A stretch of DNA of 37,685 bases from an uncultured Bacilli bacterium (GCA_944372115.1 CALVYH010000010.1:1-37685), one strand, 5' to 3'; positions 8,287 through 16,298 are shown, counted from the stretch's first letter. Notes: a model not told the origin generated them from the sequence alone. Translations and numbers: made by a program.

Positions 8287-8874
8287 TTAAAAAATATTCT
8301 TCTCTTTAAAAAATGATATTAAACTCATAACTGCTTTAGCTCGATGAGAGTTTTTATTTTTAATTTCCTCACTATAATAGGCATTTGGATGTTTAAATCC
8401 ATCAATAATAAATATTGGGTCATATCCAAAACCGTTTTTACCTTCAACATGTTTAGCGACACTTCCTTTAACTTCACCTAAAAAGGTATACTCTTCTTTG
8501 TTAGGTGTGATTAAAGCAAGGGCACAATAAAATGTTGCTTTACTTCCACCGATTTCTTTAGCAAGCTTAGGATTTAAAAGTTCGTTTCCACCATTTTCTA
8601 AAGCATAGCGATGAGTGTGAATTCCTGGAAAATGACTTCCTAAAGCTTCAAATTCAACTCCACTATCATCAGCTAAAATATAAAGGTTAGTTTTATTTTT
8701 TAAAGCTCTAGCTTTAATAAGAGCGTTTTCAATATAACTATTTCCATTTTCTTCAGGATCTGAAACAATATTCAAATCTTTTAAAAGATATAATTTAACC
8801 GGATAATCTTTTAATAAATCTTCATATTCTTTAATTTTTCCTTCGTTATTTGATGCAAGTAAAATTTCTATCAT
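8287..8874 (-). CDS. rdgB: XTP/dITP diphosphatase (RdgB/HAM1)
   Basis: This 195-residue enzyme of the Ham1/RdgB family hydrolyses non-canonical purine nucleoside triphosphates (XTP, dITP, ITP) to monophosphates, keeping them out of DNA. The hallmarks are present: the N-terminal LASNNEGKIKE (S/T-x-N-x-x-K phosphate site), the catalytic DDSGVEFEALGSHFPGIHTHRYA region, GFGYDPIF and the C-terminal SHRAKA. The length is typical. It stands alone and converges on the zinc-ribbon gene. The upstream region to 9052 is shared with the divergent accessory block. Confidence 0.96.
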   Translation of the reverse strand: MIEILLASNNEGKIKEYEDLLKDYPVKLYLLKDLNIVSDPEENGNSYIENALIKARALKNKTNLYILADDSGVEFEALGSHFPGIHTHRYALENGGNELLNPKLAKEIGGSKATFYCALALITPNKEEYTFLGEVKGSVAKHVEGKNGFGYDPIFIIDGFKHPNAYYSEEIKNKNSHRAKAVMSLISFFKEKNIF

Positions 8875-9052
8875 AATTAGTTTTTCCTTTTTTTAAGAAC
8901 TTATCCTTAATATTATATATAAATATAGAAAAAAACAAATTTATTTTAAAATATGTCATTTTTTGAATAATTTAGTCAAAAATGTAAATTATTTCTTGTT
9001 AATTCTTTTTAATATGTTAAAAAGAAATTAATGAGTTTTCAGGAGGCTAATT

Positions 9053-9949
9053 ATGTTGCCAAATATTTTGATGATTGCCGGAGTTTTTGCAGTTTCTTTG
9101 AACGTTTGTTCCAACAAAATGAATTCACAAAATCAACTTTTTCAACCAGATGTAGTACTGACGACAGTAAGAACACCGAATGGAACGGAAATCGAAGCTT
9201 TTAGGGTTAATAATGATATGGAAGAATATAGGAAAAGAGAATTAGAAAACGATGACTTAAATAAGTATCCAGGTATAGCACTTTTGGCTCCTGCCACCCA
9301 AAAATATAATTGCCATTCATATGCGCGGCACGACCAATCTCCAACAAATATTTATCGGATACACGATCCTAGAGAATATTGGGAAGATGGAAGTTATATA
9401 GAAAGTAACGGATCTCCTGGAGATAAAGTTGTTTATTACGAAGGTTCTAGTTTTATACATTCAGGCATAATCAGTGAAAGAATTGGATCTTATGAAGGTT
9501 CTAATAATAATCCTAATATTGGAGATCTTGACAACGTTATAATTCATTCTAAATGGGCAAATTCTGGTGTTTTTGAGCATAAAGGGTCCGTAGGACCTTA
9601 TAATAATGTTACGAAAATCAAATATTATAAAGTTCCGGAACATAATCATGATTTCACTTATGAATGGATTGATTACAAAAAACATGAAGTTTATTGTAGT
9701 TGTATGGTAAAACCGATGATTCAAGGTCATTTTGTAGCTGGTGGTAGTTTCGACTCTGGAGAAAGGTATGCAAGTTGCCTTAGATGTGGTGGTCTTGCTG
9801 AAATGGGTTTGATTATAAATCCAATGGCTAAAAATTCCGAATTTAATTATATTAATGGCCGTTATTATGTAAAAGAAACTAAATTTATTGATGGAATCTT
9901 GAACTTATCATATGAGGATTACCAATATTTTTTGAGTTCCAATCTTTAG
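9053..9949 (+). CDS. Secreted NCHSYA-domain protein, candidate papain-like hydrolase with Cys/His-rich C-terminal domain
   Basis: This 298-residue exported protein has a hydrophobic N-terminus (residues 1-18) without basic residues. The central domain (about 75-195) has KYNCHSYA (C87), then GDKVVYY, IHSGIISE (H136) and HSKWANSGVFEH. That order (Cys at a helix start, a GD-x-V strand, then His-x-Gly-hydrophobic) recalls the NlpC/P60-CHAP papain-like fold, so a peptidoglycan or peptide hydrolase is inferred. The C-terminal domain (197-298) has H197/H199, W205, H211, C215-x-C217, H226 and C242-x2-C245-GG. It matches the C-terminus of the subtilisin at 13.7 kb. A strong CAGGAGG site fixes the start. 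Codon use is visibly less A+T-biased than in neighbouring housekeeping genes, suggesting transfer. Confidence 0.6.
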   Translation: MLPNILMIAGVFAVSLNVCSNKMNSQNQLFQPDVVLTTVRTPNGTEIEAFRVNNDMEEYRKRELENDDLNKYPGIALLAPATQKYNCHSYARHDQSPTNIYRIHDPREYWEDGSYIESNGSPGDKVVYYEGSSFIHSGIISERIGSYEGSNNNPNIGDLDNVIIHSKWANSGVFEHKGSVGPYNNVTKIKYYKVPEHNHDFTYEWIDYKKHEVYCSCMVKPMIQGHFVAGGSFDSGERYASCLRCGGLAEMGLIINPMAKNSEFNYINGRYYVKETKFIDGILNLSYEDYQYFLSSNL

Positions 9950-9973
9950 TTTTGTTATAGGAGGAAAAACCAC

Positions 9974-10447
9974 ATGAAAAAATATCTTAAATTTTTATCT
10001 ATTTTTAGTTTAATCATTCTTTCGAGCTGTCAAAATAATGTTGATAATAATGTTAAACACGCTTCATTTTTTCCTACTTATCTAGGATATTTTTCTGGTT
10101 ATTTATTCGGATTTGGAATGAATGTAATAAAACAAGAAGAAATCATCAATAAACTTAATTTTATTGATGATTTAGATTTTAAAAAAGTTGAAAGAGAAGA
10201 TATTGGTGAATACTATGATGCAGTTTGGTTTATTTATCCTTCACTTCAAAGCATGTATGAATTAGGATTAACTATTGATAACTCAATATTTTATGTTGAA
10301 GAAAATAGAGAAGAAACAAAATATTATTTAGCTAAATTAAATGATTTTAAATCAGAAGAGATTATCTCATATTTAGAAAAAAACGGAGCATATCTTGACG
10401 TAAGTATGCTCTTATTAGGATACCCGATTCCAAATATTTTATTTTAG
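9974..10447 (+). CDS. Lipoprotein of unknown function (paralogue of the next gene)
   Basis: This 157-residue lipoprotein has a basic N-terminus, a hydrophobic segment and a lipobox (MKKYLKFLSIFSLIILSSC). The mature part contains EEIINKLNFIDDLDFKK and YLAKLNDFKSEEIISYLEKNG, which line up with EDLLTNLNFISPLDFKI and YLNKYTSSTIKNYIYSNGK in the next gene, so the two are diverged paralogues. ATAGGAGG lies 12 bases after the NCHSYA gene stop, making an operon likely. I do not recognise the family. A surface role or immunity to the adjacent secreted enzyme is speculative. Confidence 0.65.
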   Translation: MKKYLKFLSIFSLIILSSCQNNVDNNVKHASFFPTYLGYFSGYLFGFGMNVIKQEEIINKLNFIDDLDFKKVEREDIGEYYDAVWFIYPSLQSMYELGLTIDNSIFYVEENREETKYYLAKLNDFKSEEIISYLEKNGAYLDVSMLLLGYPIPNILF

Positions 10448-10461
10448 AAAGGAACGAAGAT

Positions 10462-10950
10462 TTGTTTATGAAGAAATTTTTTATTTATTTATCATTAATA
10501 TTATTTTCATTGACTAGCTGTTCAACAATAAAAAATAATAACGAAGAGTTAATTCCTAATTATTTAGCTGTATATGCTAATCACAATGATGGCCCTGATG
10601 ATTTTTATTGTATTGAAAAAGAAGATTTATTAACCAATTTAAATTTCATATCTCCATTAGATTTTAAAATTTGTGATGGCGAATCTCGTTTTGAAAAGGA
10701 AAGAGTTGCATATTTATATTTCATTTATCAATTGGATGAAAATCTTTATACATACTCTAGTTATATTCTTTCTAGCGATAATAAAATATTTACTAACTTT
10801 GAAGTTGATAATAACTATGCTTACTCATATTTAAATAAATATACTTCATCGACAATTAAAAATTATATTTATTCAAATGGAAAATTTAGAACTTTTAATA
10901 TAGCTACATTATCTTTTTATAATTTGCCTTATGATTTTAAATTTGAATGA
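10462..10950 (+). CDS. Lipoprotein of unknown function (paralogue of the preceding gene)
   Basis: This 162-residue lipoprotein has the signal KKFFIYLSLILFSLTSC. It shares the LNFI-x2-LDFK motif and the spacing of later motifs with the preceding gene, with low overall identity. The start is either TTG at 10462 (seven bases after AAAGGAA) or ATG at 10468 (13 bases after it). Spacing favours the TTG, while lipoprotein convention favours the ATG. It ends in TGA, which supports the standard genetic code. It is the third gene of the accessory cluster. Confidence 0.62.
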   Translation: MFMKKFFIYLSLILFSLTSCSTIKNNNEELIPNYLAVYANHNDGPDDFYCIEKEDLLTNLNFISPLDFKICDGESRFEKERVAYLYFIYQLDENLYTYSSYILSSDNKIFTNFEVDNNYAYSYLNKYTSSTIKNYIYSNGKFRTFNIATLSFYNLPYDFKFE

Positions 10951-11027
10951 TCTTTTAATAAAGGTAACCTCAATTTTCATTAATTTTTCACTTGCTTTAG
11001 TGGAATTTAAATATTACTATAAAAATC

Positions 11028-11362
11028 ATGAAAGAAAAGAGTTACATAATAATTATTATTGTTAATATATTGTTTACTTTTTTGTTTTTTATATTTGCAA
11101 TAATTAATTTTTTGACTTATTTATTTGTTTTACTTTCTCTGCAAATAACAATTAATGTTATTTATTTCTGTGTAAAGAATAAAAAAACATAAAATTATTG
11201 GCATTTTTAATTCCGTTTGTTTATGTTCATAATCAAACACCTTTTGTATCATCTCTTTTATTTAGTTTTGGTCCAGTTGGATTTGATATTGATTTTGGCC
11301 TTTCTTTTAATTCCACATATTATGCAACACCAATAACATTACCAAGCGCAATAATTATCTAA
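11028..11362 (+). pseudogene. Frameshifted small membrane-protein gene (about 112 residues if repaired)
   Basis: An ATG at 11028 opens a 54-codon frame, beginning KEKSYIIIIIVNILFTFLFF, that ends at a TAA (11190-11192). The -1 frame then continues from 11192 to a TAA at 11360-11362 with KLLAFLIPFVYVHNQTPF and a glycine/serine-rich end. Adding one A to the A7 run at 11181-11187 joins them into one protein with three hydrophobic segments. No family is recognised, and the ATG lacks a good ribosome-binding site. The rest of the 10951-11495 gap holds only A+T-rich sequence and a weak hairpin. Confidence 0.55.
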
Positions 11363-11413
11363 TTTTAAATTTAATTTCTAAATTATATTTTATTAATATA
11401 ACCTTACTTTAGA

Positions 11414-11478
11414 GAAGATAATTAAAATTTGTATTTTGTTAAAATCACCCATTTTTATATAATTTTTATCTTCTTTTT
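11414..11478 (+). terminator. Weak terminator candidate after the accessory block
   Basis: GAAGATAA (11414-11421) pairs with TTATCTTC (11466-11473), which is followed by TTTTTG. The 44-base loop makes this a weak call. Confidence 0.25.
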
Positions 11479-11495
11479 GTTAAACTAATTACCAT

Positions 11496-12710
11496 ATGAA
11501 AGAAATTTTTATTATTGGTGGAAGCTCCTCATCTTTATTTCTGACTTCTTTAATAACTTATTATAAATTAGATTATAAAGTAACAATTATTGAAAAAAAT
11601 AAAGTTTTAGGAAGAAAACTTTTAGCAACGGGAAATGGAAGATGCAATTTATTAAATAAAAAAATAAATGAATTTTCTTTTAATAATGAAGAAACTAAAA
11701 GTTTAATAACAAAGGAAGATATTGATTTTGAACTAGATTTTTTCATTAATAAATTAGGAATAGAGTTAACTAATATTAATGAGCTTGTTTATCCTTATTC
11801 ATTTAGTGCTAAATCATTTACAAACTTTTTATTAAATTATATTTCTTCTAATAAAAATATAAGGTTTTTAACTGAAACAATATTTTTAGATTATAGAAAA
11901 AATAATAATAATCAATATGAAATAATTACCTCAAAAGGTAATTATTTCTCTGATTATATTATTTTTGCTAGTGGAGGAAAAAGTTATCCATCTTTAGGAA
12001 GTGATGGAAGTATTTTTAATATATTAAAAAAACATAATTATAAAATAACTCCTATTTTTCCAGGTTTATCACCTATAAAACTAAAAGAATCAACTAAAGA
12101 AATTGAAAATGAAAGAATTAAATGTGAAGTAAGTTTATTTAATAATAAAGATGAACTTATTTATAAAGAAAATGGGGAAATAATCTTTAAAAAAGATGGA
12201 GTTAGTGGAATATGTATAATGAATATTTCTTCTTTAATACTTAGAAATAAACTAATTAATCCATATATTAAAATTAATTTTTTAAATAATATATCGTTAA
12301 ATGAATTTATTAATATTTTTAATATTTATTTAAAAAATAATAAAAATAATAATAATTTCTTATTATCTTTTTATAGTGAAAGATTAGCAATATATCTATA
12401 TAAAAATATTAATAAATCATTTAATAATAATATTAATATAAATAATATAGATAAAATTTATAATTTGTTAACAAATTATAAATTTAATTATTTATCTAAT
12501 TATGATTTTTTATCTTCTCAAGTAAGTGTTGGAGGAATTAGTTATTCTAATTTATCTATTAATGATTTATCTTCTAAAATAGATAAAAATATCTATTTTG
12601 TAGGAGAAATATTAGATAGTGATGGAATGTGTGGAGGATATAACTTAATGATCTCTTTTTTTACTTCCTTAAAAGTAGTTAAAGCATTATCTAACTATAA
12701 TAAAAAATAA
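11496..12710 (+). CDS. BaiN/HI0933-family flavoprotein (NAD(P)/FAD-dependent oxidoreductase) with altered GxGxxG motif
   Basis: This 404-residue protein carries family signatures: GRKLLATGNGRCNLLNKK (about 38-55), IIFASGGKSYPSLGSDGSIF, the middle FKKDGVSGICIMNIS block and the C-terminal FVGEILDSDGMCGGYNLMISFFTS, which normally closes the FAD site. The N-terminal dinucleotide-binding loop is IIGGSSSSLFL where GGGxxG is expected, so two of the three GxGxxG glycines are Ser (S10, S13). The acidic residue at the end of the second strand (IIEKNK) is kept. It may bind FAD weakly or have drifted. No ribosome-binding site is visible. The neighbours do not suggest a substrate. Confidence 0.82.
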   Translation: MKEIFIIGGSSSSLFLTSLITYYKLDYKVTIIEKNKVLGRKLLATGNGRCNLLNKKINEFSFNNEETKSLITKEDIDFELDFFINKLGIELTNINELVYPYSFSAKSFTNFLLNYISSNKNIRFLTETIFLDYRKNNNNQYEIITSKGNYFSDYIIFASGGKSYPSLGSDGSIFNILKKHNYKITPIFPGLSPIKLKESTKEIENERIKCEVSLFNNKDELIYKENGEIIFKKDGVSGICIMNISSLILRNKLINPYIKINFLNNISLNEFINIFNIYLKNNKNNNNFLLSFYSERLAIYLYKNINKSFNNNININNIDKIYNLLTNYKFNYLSNYDFLSSQVSVGGISYSNLSINDLSSKIDKNIYFVGEILDSDGMCGGYNLMISFFTSLKVVKALSNYNKK

Positions 12711-12722
12711 GGATATTTTTAA

Positions 12723-13676
12723 TTAATTCTTTTTATCTATATTTTTTAAATATTTAAAATCTGTTTGAATTAATAAAGAAGGAATAACTAAAAATGAGAT
12801 AATCATTATTAAACTATGAAGCAAAAAACTTATTAAGGAAATCTCATTAATATTTTCAAAAGTTAATAAAATCTCTTTTTGTGCACCAATATTTAAATCA
12901 ATAAGAAGAGTGCCAATCATTAAAGAAATAAAAATAGGAATAATTCTAAATTTAAAGATTCGATATTTAATTCCAATAATTAAAAAAGTTATAATTGAAA
13001 GCAAAAACATAATTGAAAAGAAAATAAATAAAATAAGGTTTAAGGTTGAAAAATCATAGTAAAAAGCTTTAAATTCAGGAAAATAAGCAAATCGTTTGCT
13101 GAAAAGATAAGGTATATGTAAAGTCATTGTTAAAATCATAAAAGACATTGAAAGATAAAAAAGAACTATGTAAAGAATAATTTGTTTTGTATTATTTGTT
13201 TTTAATTTATTGTTTATTAAAATTAAATTTAATTTTCTATATTCATCACTTGTTAAATCAATATTAACTTCTTTTTTATATATAAAATTAGAAGTTAATA
13301 AAAATGTAGAAATGTTATAAATAATAAAAACAAAATAGCAAGCTACATTTATTGAGTTATTCGTAAGCTGATGATATAAAGAATTGGTAATTATATTTAA
13401 AAGAAGAAAAAATATTGGATTAATGATAATAAATATTTTTAATAGTTTATTAAAATTATAGTTTTTAGAAAACTTAATTAATATTGAAATGAAATAGCAA
13501 TAAAAAATTAAAAAATAGACTATAAGTAAATATGAAAAAATATTTCCATAAATATTAAAATAATTATCATTTATAAAAAATCCATATGTCACATTCAAAA
13601 TTGAAAAAATAAGTAGTGAAATATAACTTAAAATATTAAATTTAAATAAACTATTTTCTTTAATTAATTGTCTCAT
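12723..13676 (-). CDS. Polytopic membrane protein of unknown function
   Basis: This 317-residue protein has about eight hydrophobic segments (near 12-32, 42-68, 80-97, 110-130, 165-190, 208-238, 243-262, 280-303) and a basic C-terminus. No family is recognised. Its ATG overlaps the TGA stop of the upstream subtilisin gene (ATGA), so it has no ribosome-binding site of its own and should be translated by coupling. A second, 24-codon copy of its beginning lies upstream of the subtilisin, next to a good ribosome-binding site. The gene therefore seems to have had its own promoter until the protease gene was placed in front of it. It converges on the flavoprotein gene with 12 bases between stops. 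Confidence 0.6.
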   Translation of the reverse strand: MRQLIKENSLFKFNILSYISLLIFSILNVTYGFFINDNYFNIYGNIFSYLLIVYFLIFYCYFISILIKFSKNYNFNKLLKIFIIINPIFFLLLNIITNSLYHQLTNNSINVACYFVFIIYNISTFLLTSNFIYKKEVNIDLTSDEYRKLNLILINNKLKTNNTKQIILYIVLFYLSMSFMILTMTLHIPYLFSKRFAYFPEFKAFYYDFSTLNLILFIFFSIMFLLSIITFLIIGIKYRIFKFRIIPIFISLMIGTLLIDLNIGAQKEILLTFENINEISLISFLLHSLIMIISFLVIPSLLIQTDFKYLKNIDKKN

Positions 13677-13679
13677 AAA
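13594..13679. repeat. Direct repeat copy A (5' end of the membrane-protein gene)
   Basis: These 86 bases recur at 15301-15385 with two substitutions and one single-base gap. The copy includes the start codon and first 27 codons of the intact membrane-protein gene. The last sense codon and the stop codon of the subtilisin (13673-13678) lie inside this repeat. Confidence 0.85.
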
Positions 13680-15229
13680 TTGCCATTTCCTATATCGCTA
13701 GCATTTATTTCACCATCTAAAATTTTTTGAGCAATTTCTTCATCAACGAGAATAACATTATTATCCAATGTATAATATTGATCTAAGTTTTCAATATCGT
13801 TTGCAAAAAGATTTGCTTGAGCATCACCGCCGCACAATATACATTTATAATATTGTGAACCAACTGGTTTTTCGGAAGTAATAATGTGAGACATTTGGTT
13901 TGTCTTTTCGCATCTGCAATTAGCTTGATGCTTTGTTAAATTTACCCATTTGTAATTTAAATTATAATTATGAACAGTATGAACGCTTCTTATAGCTTTA
14001 TTTACATTTAATACTCCCCCGGTCAAGCAATATTTTGACAACGAACTAACTTTTGTTACGTTATTTAAAATAGCGTTTTTTAATTCACTTGTTGATAAAT
14101 CTGGTCTTTCAGAGAGCAATAAAGCTGCCGTTCCTGAAACATGTGGAGCGGACTGCGAAGTGCCTGTATATGGAGTTTCGTAGTCATTGTTTGGATATGT
14201 GTTATAAATGTCAACGCCGGGAGCAAACAAATCTACATTATTTTTGCCATAGCAACTGTCCTCGTATTTGTTATTATTTTTATCAGAATTACCTACACAA
14301 ATTATGTTTTCCAAGTTAAAAGAGCTGGCGGTATAATCAATCAAATCCACATTCAAATTTTCGTTACCTGCAGCGCAAACAAAAAGACCATCATAATTTT
14401 CAATGGCTTGTTTTGTCGACATATCTATACCTTCAGAGCCGATTGAATAATTAACAATAGGAAGCTTCAATTCTGTAGCCTTGTTAATGGCATCTACAAT
14501 ATCATGGTACATAAATCCACTCAGTACTTTTGGAATTTTTAATGATACTAAACTTACATCCCAACAAATGCCTGCAAATCCAATGCCATTATTTCCTTTT
14601 GCACCAATAATTCCTGCGACATTTGTGCCATGGCCACTAGGATCTATGCCTGGATCACCGGTTATGAGTCCAATCCCATCGCTTAGTTCGGAAGAATAAT
14701 TTTCAGATAAATCAAAATTATTTTTGTCTATTCCTGAATCAATTATACCTACAGCTACATTTTTGCTTCCGGTTTGAATTTTCCGAGCTTCATATGCATG
14801 TACTTTTTCAAGACTCCGTTGTTTGTTGATGTAAGTATCGTTTGGAATAATTTTAGAACCTTGTGTAGTCAAAATTGCGTTATCTTTATAAAAATCAAAA
14901 TAAAAAATGTCTTTGTTGTTTTTTAAAGTTTTAAAAAAAGTTTTTAGATTACTATTTCTTGATTCTAAATTAAAAATTTTACGTTTAGTAGCTTCTTTTT
15001 TTAAGTCTTCTATGTTAATACCTGTTGATAAATCATCAAAAATTATATTTTGCGGTTTTTCGAATGGAAATGACCCATTTTCTTCATATTTTATACTGCT
15101 TTCATTTGTTAATATTAAATAACCGTTAGCTTTTTCGTTTAAAAAGGAAATACTATTAGCATAACTCGAAATGTTAGTATTAGCTAAGCAGAAAATAAAT
15201 GACCCTATTAAGTTAAATGAAAGTTTCAT
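13673..15229 (-). CDS. Secreted subtilisin-family serine protease (S8) with Cys/His-rich C-terminal domain
   Basis: This 518-residue exported protease has a signal peptide (about 1-24), a propeptide-like region (25-140) and an S8 catalytic domain (about 141-415). D164 lies in VAVGIIDSGID, H200 in GHGTNVAGIIGA, oxyanion N289 in CAAGNE and Ser358 in GTSQSAPHVSG, so the triad is complete. The C-terminal domain (about 418-518) has H420, W428, H434, C438-x-C440, H448 and C463-x2-C466-GG, matching the C-terminus of the NCHSYA protein. No ribosome-binding site precedes the ATG. The stop overlaps the next gene's start. Codon use is less A+T-biased than around it, and the gene sits between direct repeats, so recent acquisition is likely. 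It could be a surface protease or process a partner peptide. Confidence 0.9.
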   Translation of the reverse strand: MKLSFNLIGSFIFCLANTNISSYANSISFLNEKANGYLILTNESSIKYEENGSFPFEKPQNIIFDDLSTGINIEDLKKEATKRKIFNLESRNSNLKTFFKTLKNNKDIFYFDFYKDNAILTTQGSKIIPNDTYINKQRSLEKVHAYEARKIQTGSKNVAVGIIDSGIDKNNFDLSENYSSELSDGIGLITGDPGIDPSGHGTNVAGIIGAKGNNGIGFAGICWDVSLVSLKIPKVLSGFMYHDIVDAINKATELKLPIVNYSIGSEGIDMSTKQAIENYDGLFVCAAGNENLNVDLIDYTASSFNLENIICVGNSDKNNNKYEDSCYGKNNVDLFAPGVDIYNTYPNNDYETPYTGTSQSAPHVSGTAALLLSERPDLSTSELKNAILNNVTKVSSLSKYCLTGGVLNVNKAIRSVHTVHNYNLNYKWVNLTKHQANCRCEKTNQMSHIITSEKPVGSQYYKCILCGGDAQANLFANDIENLDQYYTLDNNVILVDEEIAQKILDGEINASDIGNGNL

Positions 15230-15300
15230 ATTTAATATTAATATAACAAACGCAATTATAAAAGTAAATCCAATCGGTTAAGCAATCCTATTTATACCTA

Positions 15301-15385
15301 TTTAAAATTAAAAAATAAGTAGTGAAATATAACTTAAAATATTAAATTTAAATAAACTATCTTCTTTAATTAATTGTCTCATAAA
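15301..15385. repeat. Direct repeat copy B (displaced 5' end of the membrane-protein gene)
   Basis: This is the second copy of the 86-base repeat. Together with copy A it brackets 13680-15300, which holds only the subtilisin gene and its leader. One missing base relative to copy A turns the reading frame into a stop. Confidence 0.85.
15308..15382 (-). pseudogene. 24-codon remnant of the membrane-protein gene start
   Basis: The ATG at 15382 opens MRQLIKEDSLFKFN and continues for 24 codons. It differs from the intact gene product by one residue (Asp for Asn) until a stop created by a single-base loss. An AGGAG site lies 12 bases upstream, whereas the intact copy has none. This suggests the remnant keeps the original upstream signals of the gene. 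The remaining 15230-15300 and 15386-15585 are A+T-rich and show no other gene. Confidence 0.7.
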
Positions 15386-15585
15386 ATATTTTGTCTCCTA
15401 AAATATATATAATTTTTTAATATTAATAAAATTATTATTATCTAAATAAAGTAATTAAATATTTAAATTCTATTTAAAATATAACATAGTTTTTAAAAAT
15501 GAGTATTTTTATATTACGTTATTTTAATTTTTTAGTTAAATTAATTATAATTATTTTGTTAAATAAAATTTATATAGAAATATAT

Positions 15586-16278
15586 ATGGAAGATATCAAT
15601 TTAAGAAGTAAAGCTTTATATAAAGAAAAATTTGAAAAGATAAGAAATTTAAAAGTTGCAATTATCGGTTTAGGAGGAGTGGGAAGTATTATTCCTATTT
15701 CTTTAGTAAGAAGTAATGTTAAATCTTTACTTTTAATAGATAAAGATAAAGTAGAATTATCAAATTTAAATCGACAAATAGGGTATGATAAAAATGATAT
15801 TAATAAATATAAAGGAGATGTATTAAAATATAAATTATCATTTTTAAATGATAATTTATCTATAAATATAAAAAATGAAAAAATAGATGAAAATTTTGAT
15901 TTTAATATATTTTCTTCTTATGATTATATAATTGATTGTATCGATGATATAAAAGCTAAAATATTATTAATTAAATATTCTTTAAAAAACAATAAAAAGA
16001 TTATTTCATCTTTAGGAATGGGCAAAAAATATTTCCCTTCTAAAATAGAAATCACGACTTTAAATAAAACTTATAATGATAGATTAGCTAAAAAATTACG
16101 TTATGAACTTAAAAAAGAAGAAGTTGATTTAAAAAAAGTAGTTGTTTGTTTTTCTAGTGAAATTACTAATGAAAATTTTGATAATAATGTCATTGCTTCT
16201 TCATTTTTTGTTCCTAATAGCGCTGGAATAATGATCGCTTCATATCTAATTAATGATTATTTAAATATAAAAGAATAA
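15586..16278 (+). CDS. tcdA: tRNA threonylcarbamoyladenosine dehydratase (TcdA/CsdL, ThiF-E1 superfamily)
   Basis: This enzyme of about 230 residues cyclises t6A37 in tRNA to ct6A using ATP. It has the E1-like nucleotide loop VAIIGLGGVGS near the N-terminus, the LLIDKDKVELSNLNRQ segment (Asp binding ribose, then Arg and Gln), DYIIDCIDDIKAK, and the TcdA-typical ISSLGMGKKYFPSKIEITTLNKTYNDRLAKKLRYELKK block. An in-frame ATG at 15499 would add 29 very hydrophobic residues encoded by intergenic-like sequence, so 15586 (MEDINLRSKALY) is preferred. It lies 20 bases upstream of the formate-THF ligase gene, suggesting co-transcription. Confidence 0.88.
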   Translation: MEDINLRSKALYKEKFEKIRNLKVAIIGLGGVGSIIPISLVRSNVKSLLLIDKDKVELSNLNRQIGYDKNDINKYKGDVLKYKLSFLNDNLSINIKNEKIDENFDFNIFSSYDYIIDCIDDIKAKILLIKYSLKNNKKIISSLGMGKKYFPSKIEITTLNKTYNDRLAKKLRYELKKEEVDLKKVVVCFSSEITNENFDNNVIASSFFVPNSAGIMIASYLINDYLNIKE

Positions 16279-16298
16279 GAAAAGGAGAAAGTAAAGAA

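Noticed and set aside
8877-11492. Inverted TAATTAGTTT / AAACTAATTA pair around the NCHSYA accessory block
   Set aside because: Only 10 bases and A+T-rich. I could not find a longer repeat bracketing this block, so it was not added to the two repeat-flanked insertions.
14089-14699. Three plus-strand open frames (14089, 14141 and 14481) inside the subtilisin gene
   Set aside because: The minus strand carries the complete catalytic triad and conserved motifs there. The plus-strand frames have no recognisable features.
15499-15585. Upstream ATG that would extend TcdA by 29 residues
   Set aside because: The added residues are almost all Ile, Leu, Phe, Asn and Lys from intergenic-like sequence, and TcdA normally starts close to the nucleotide-binding loop.
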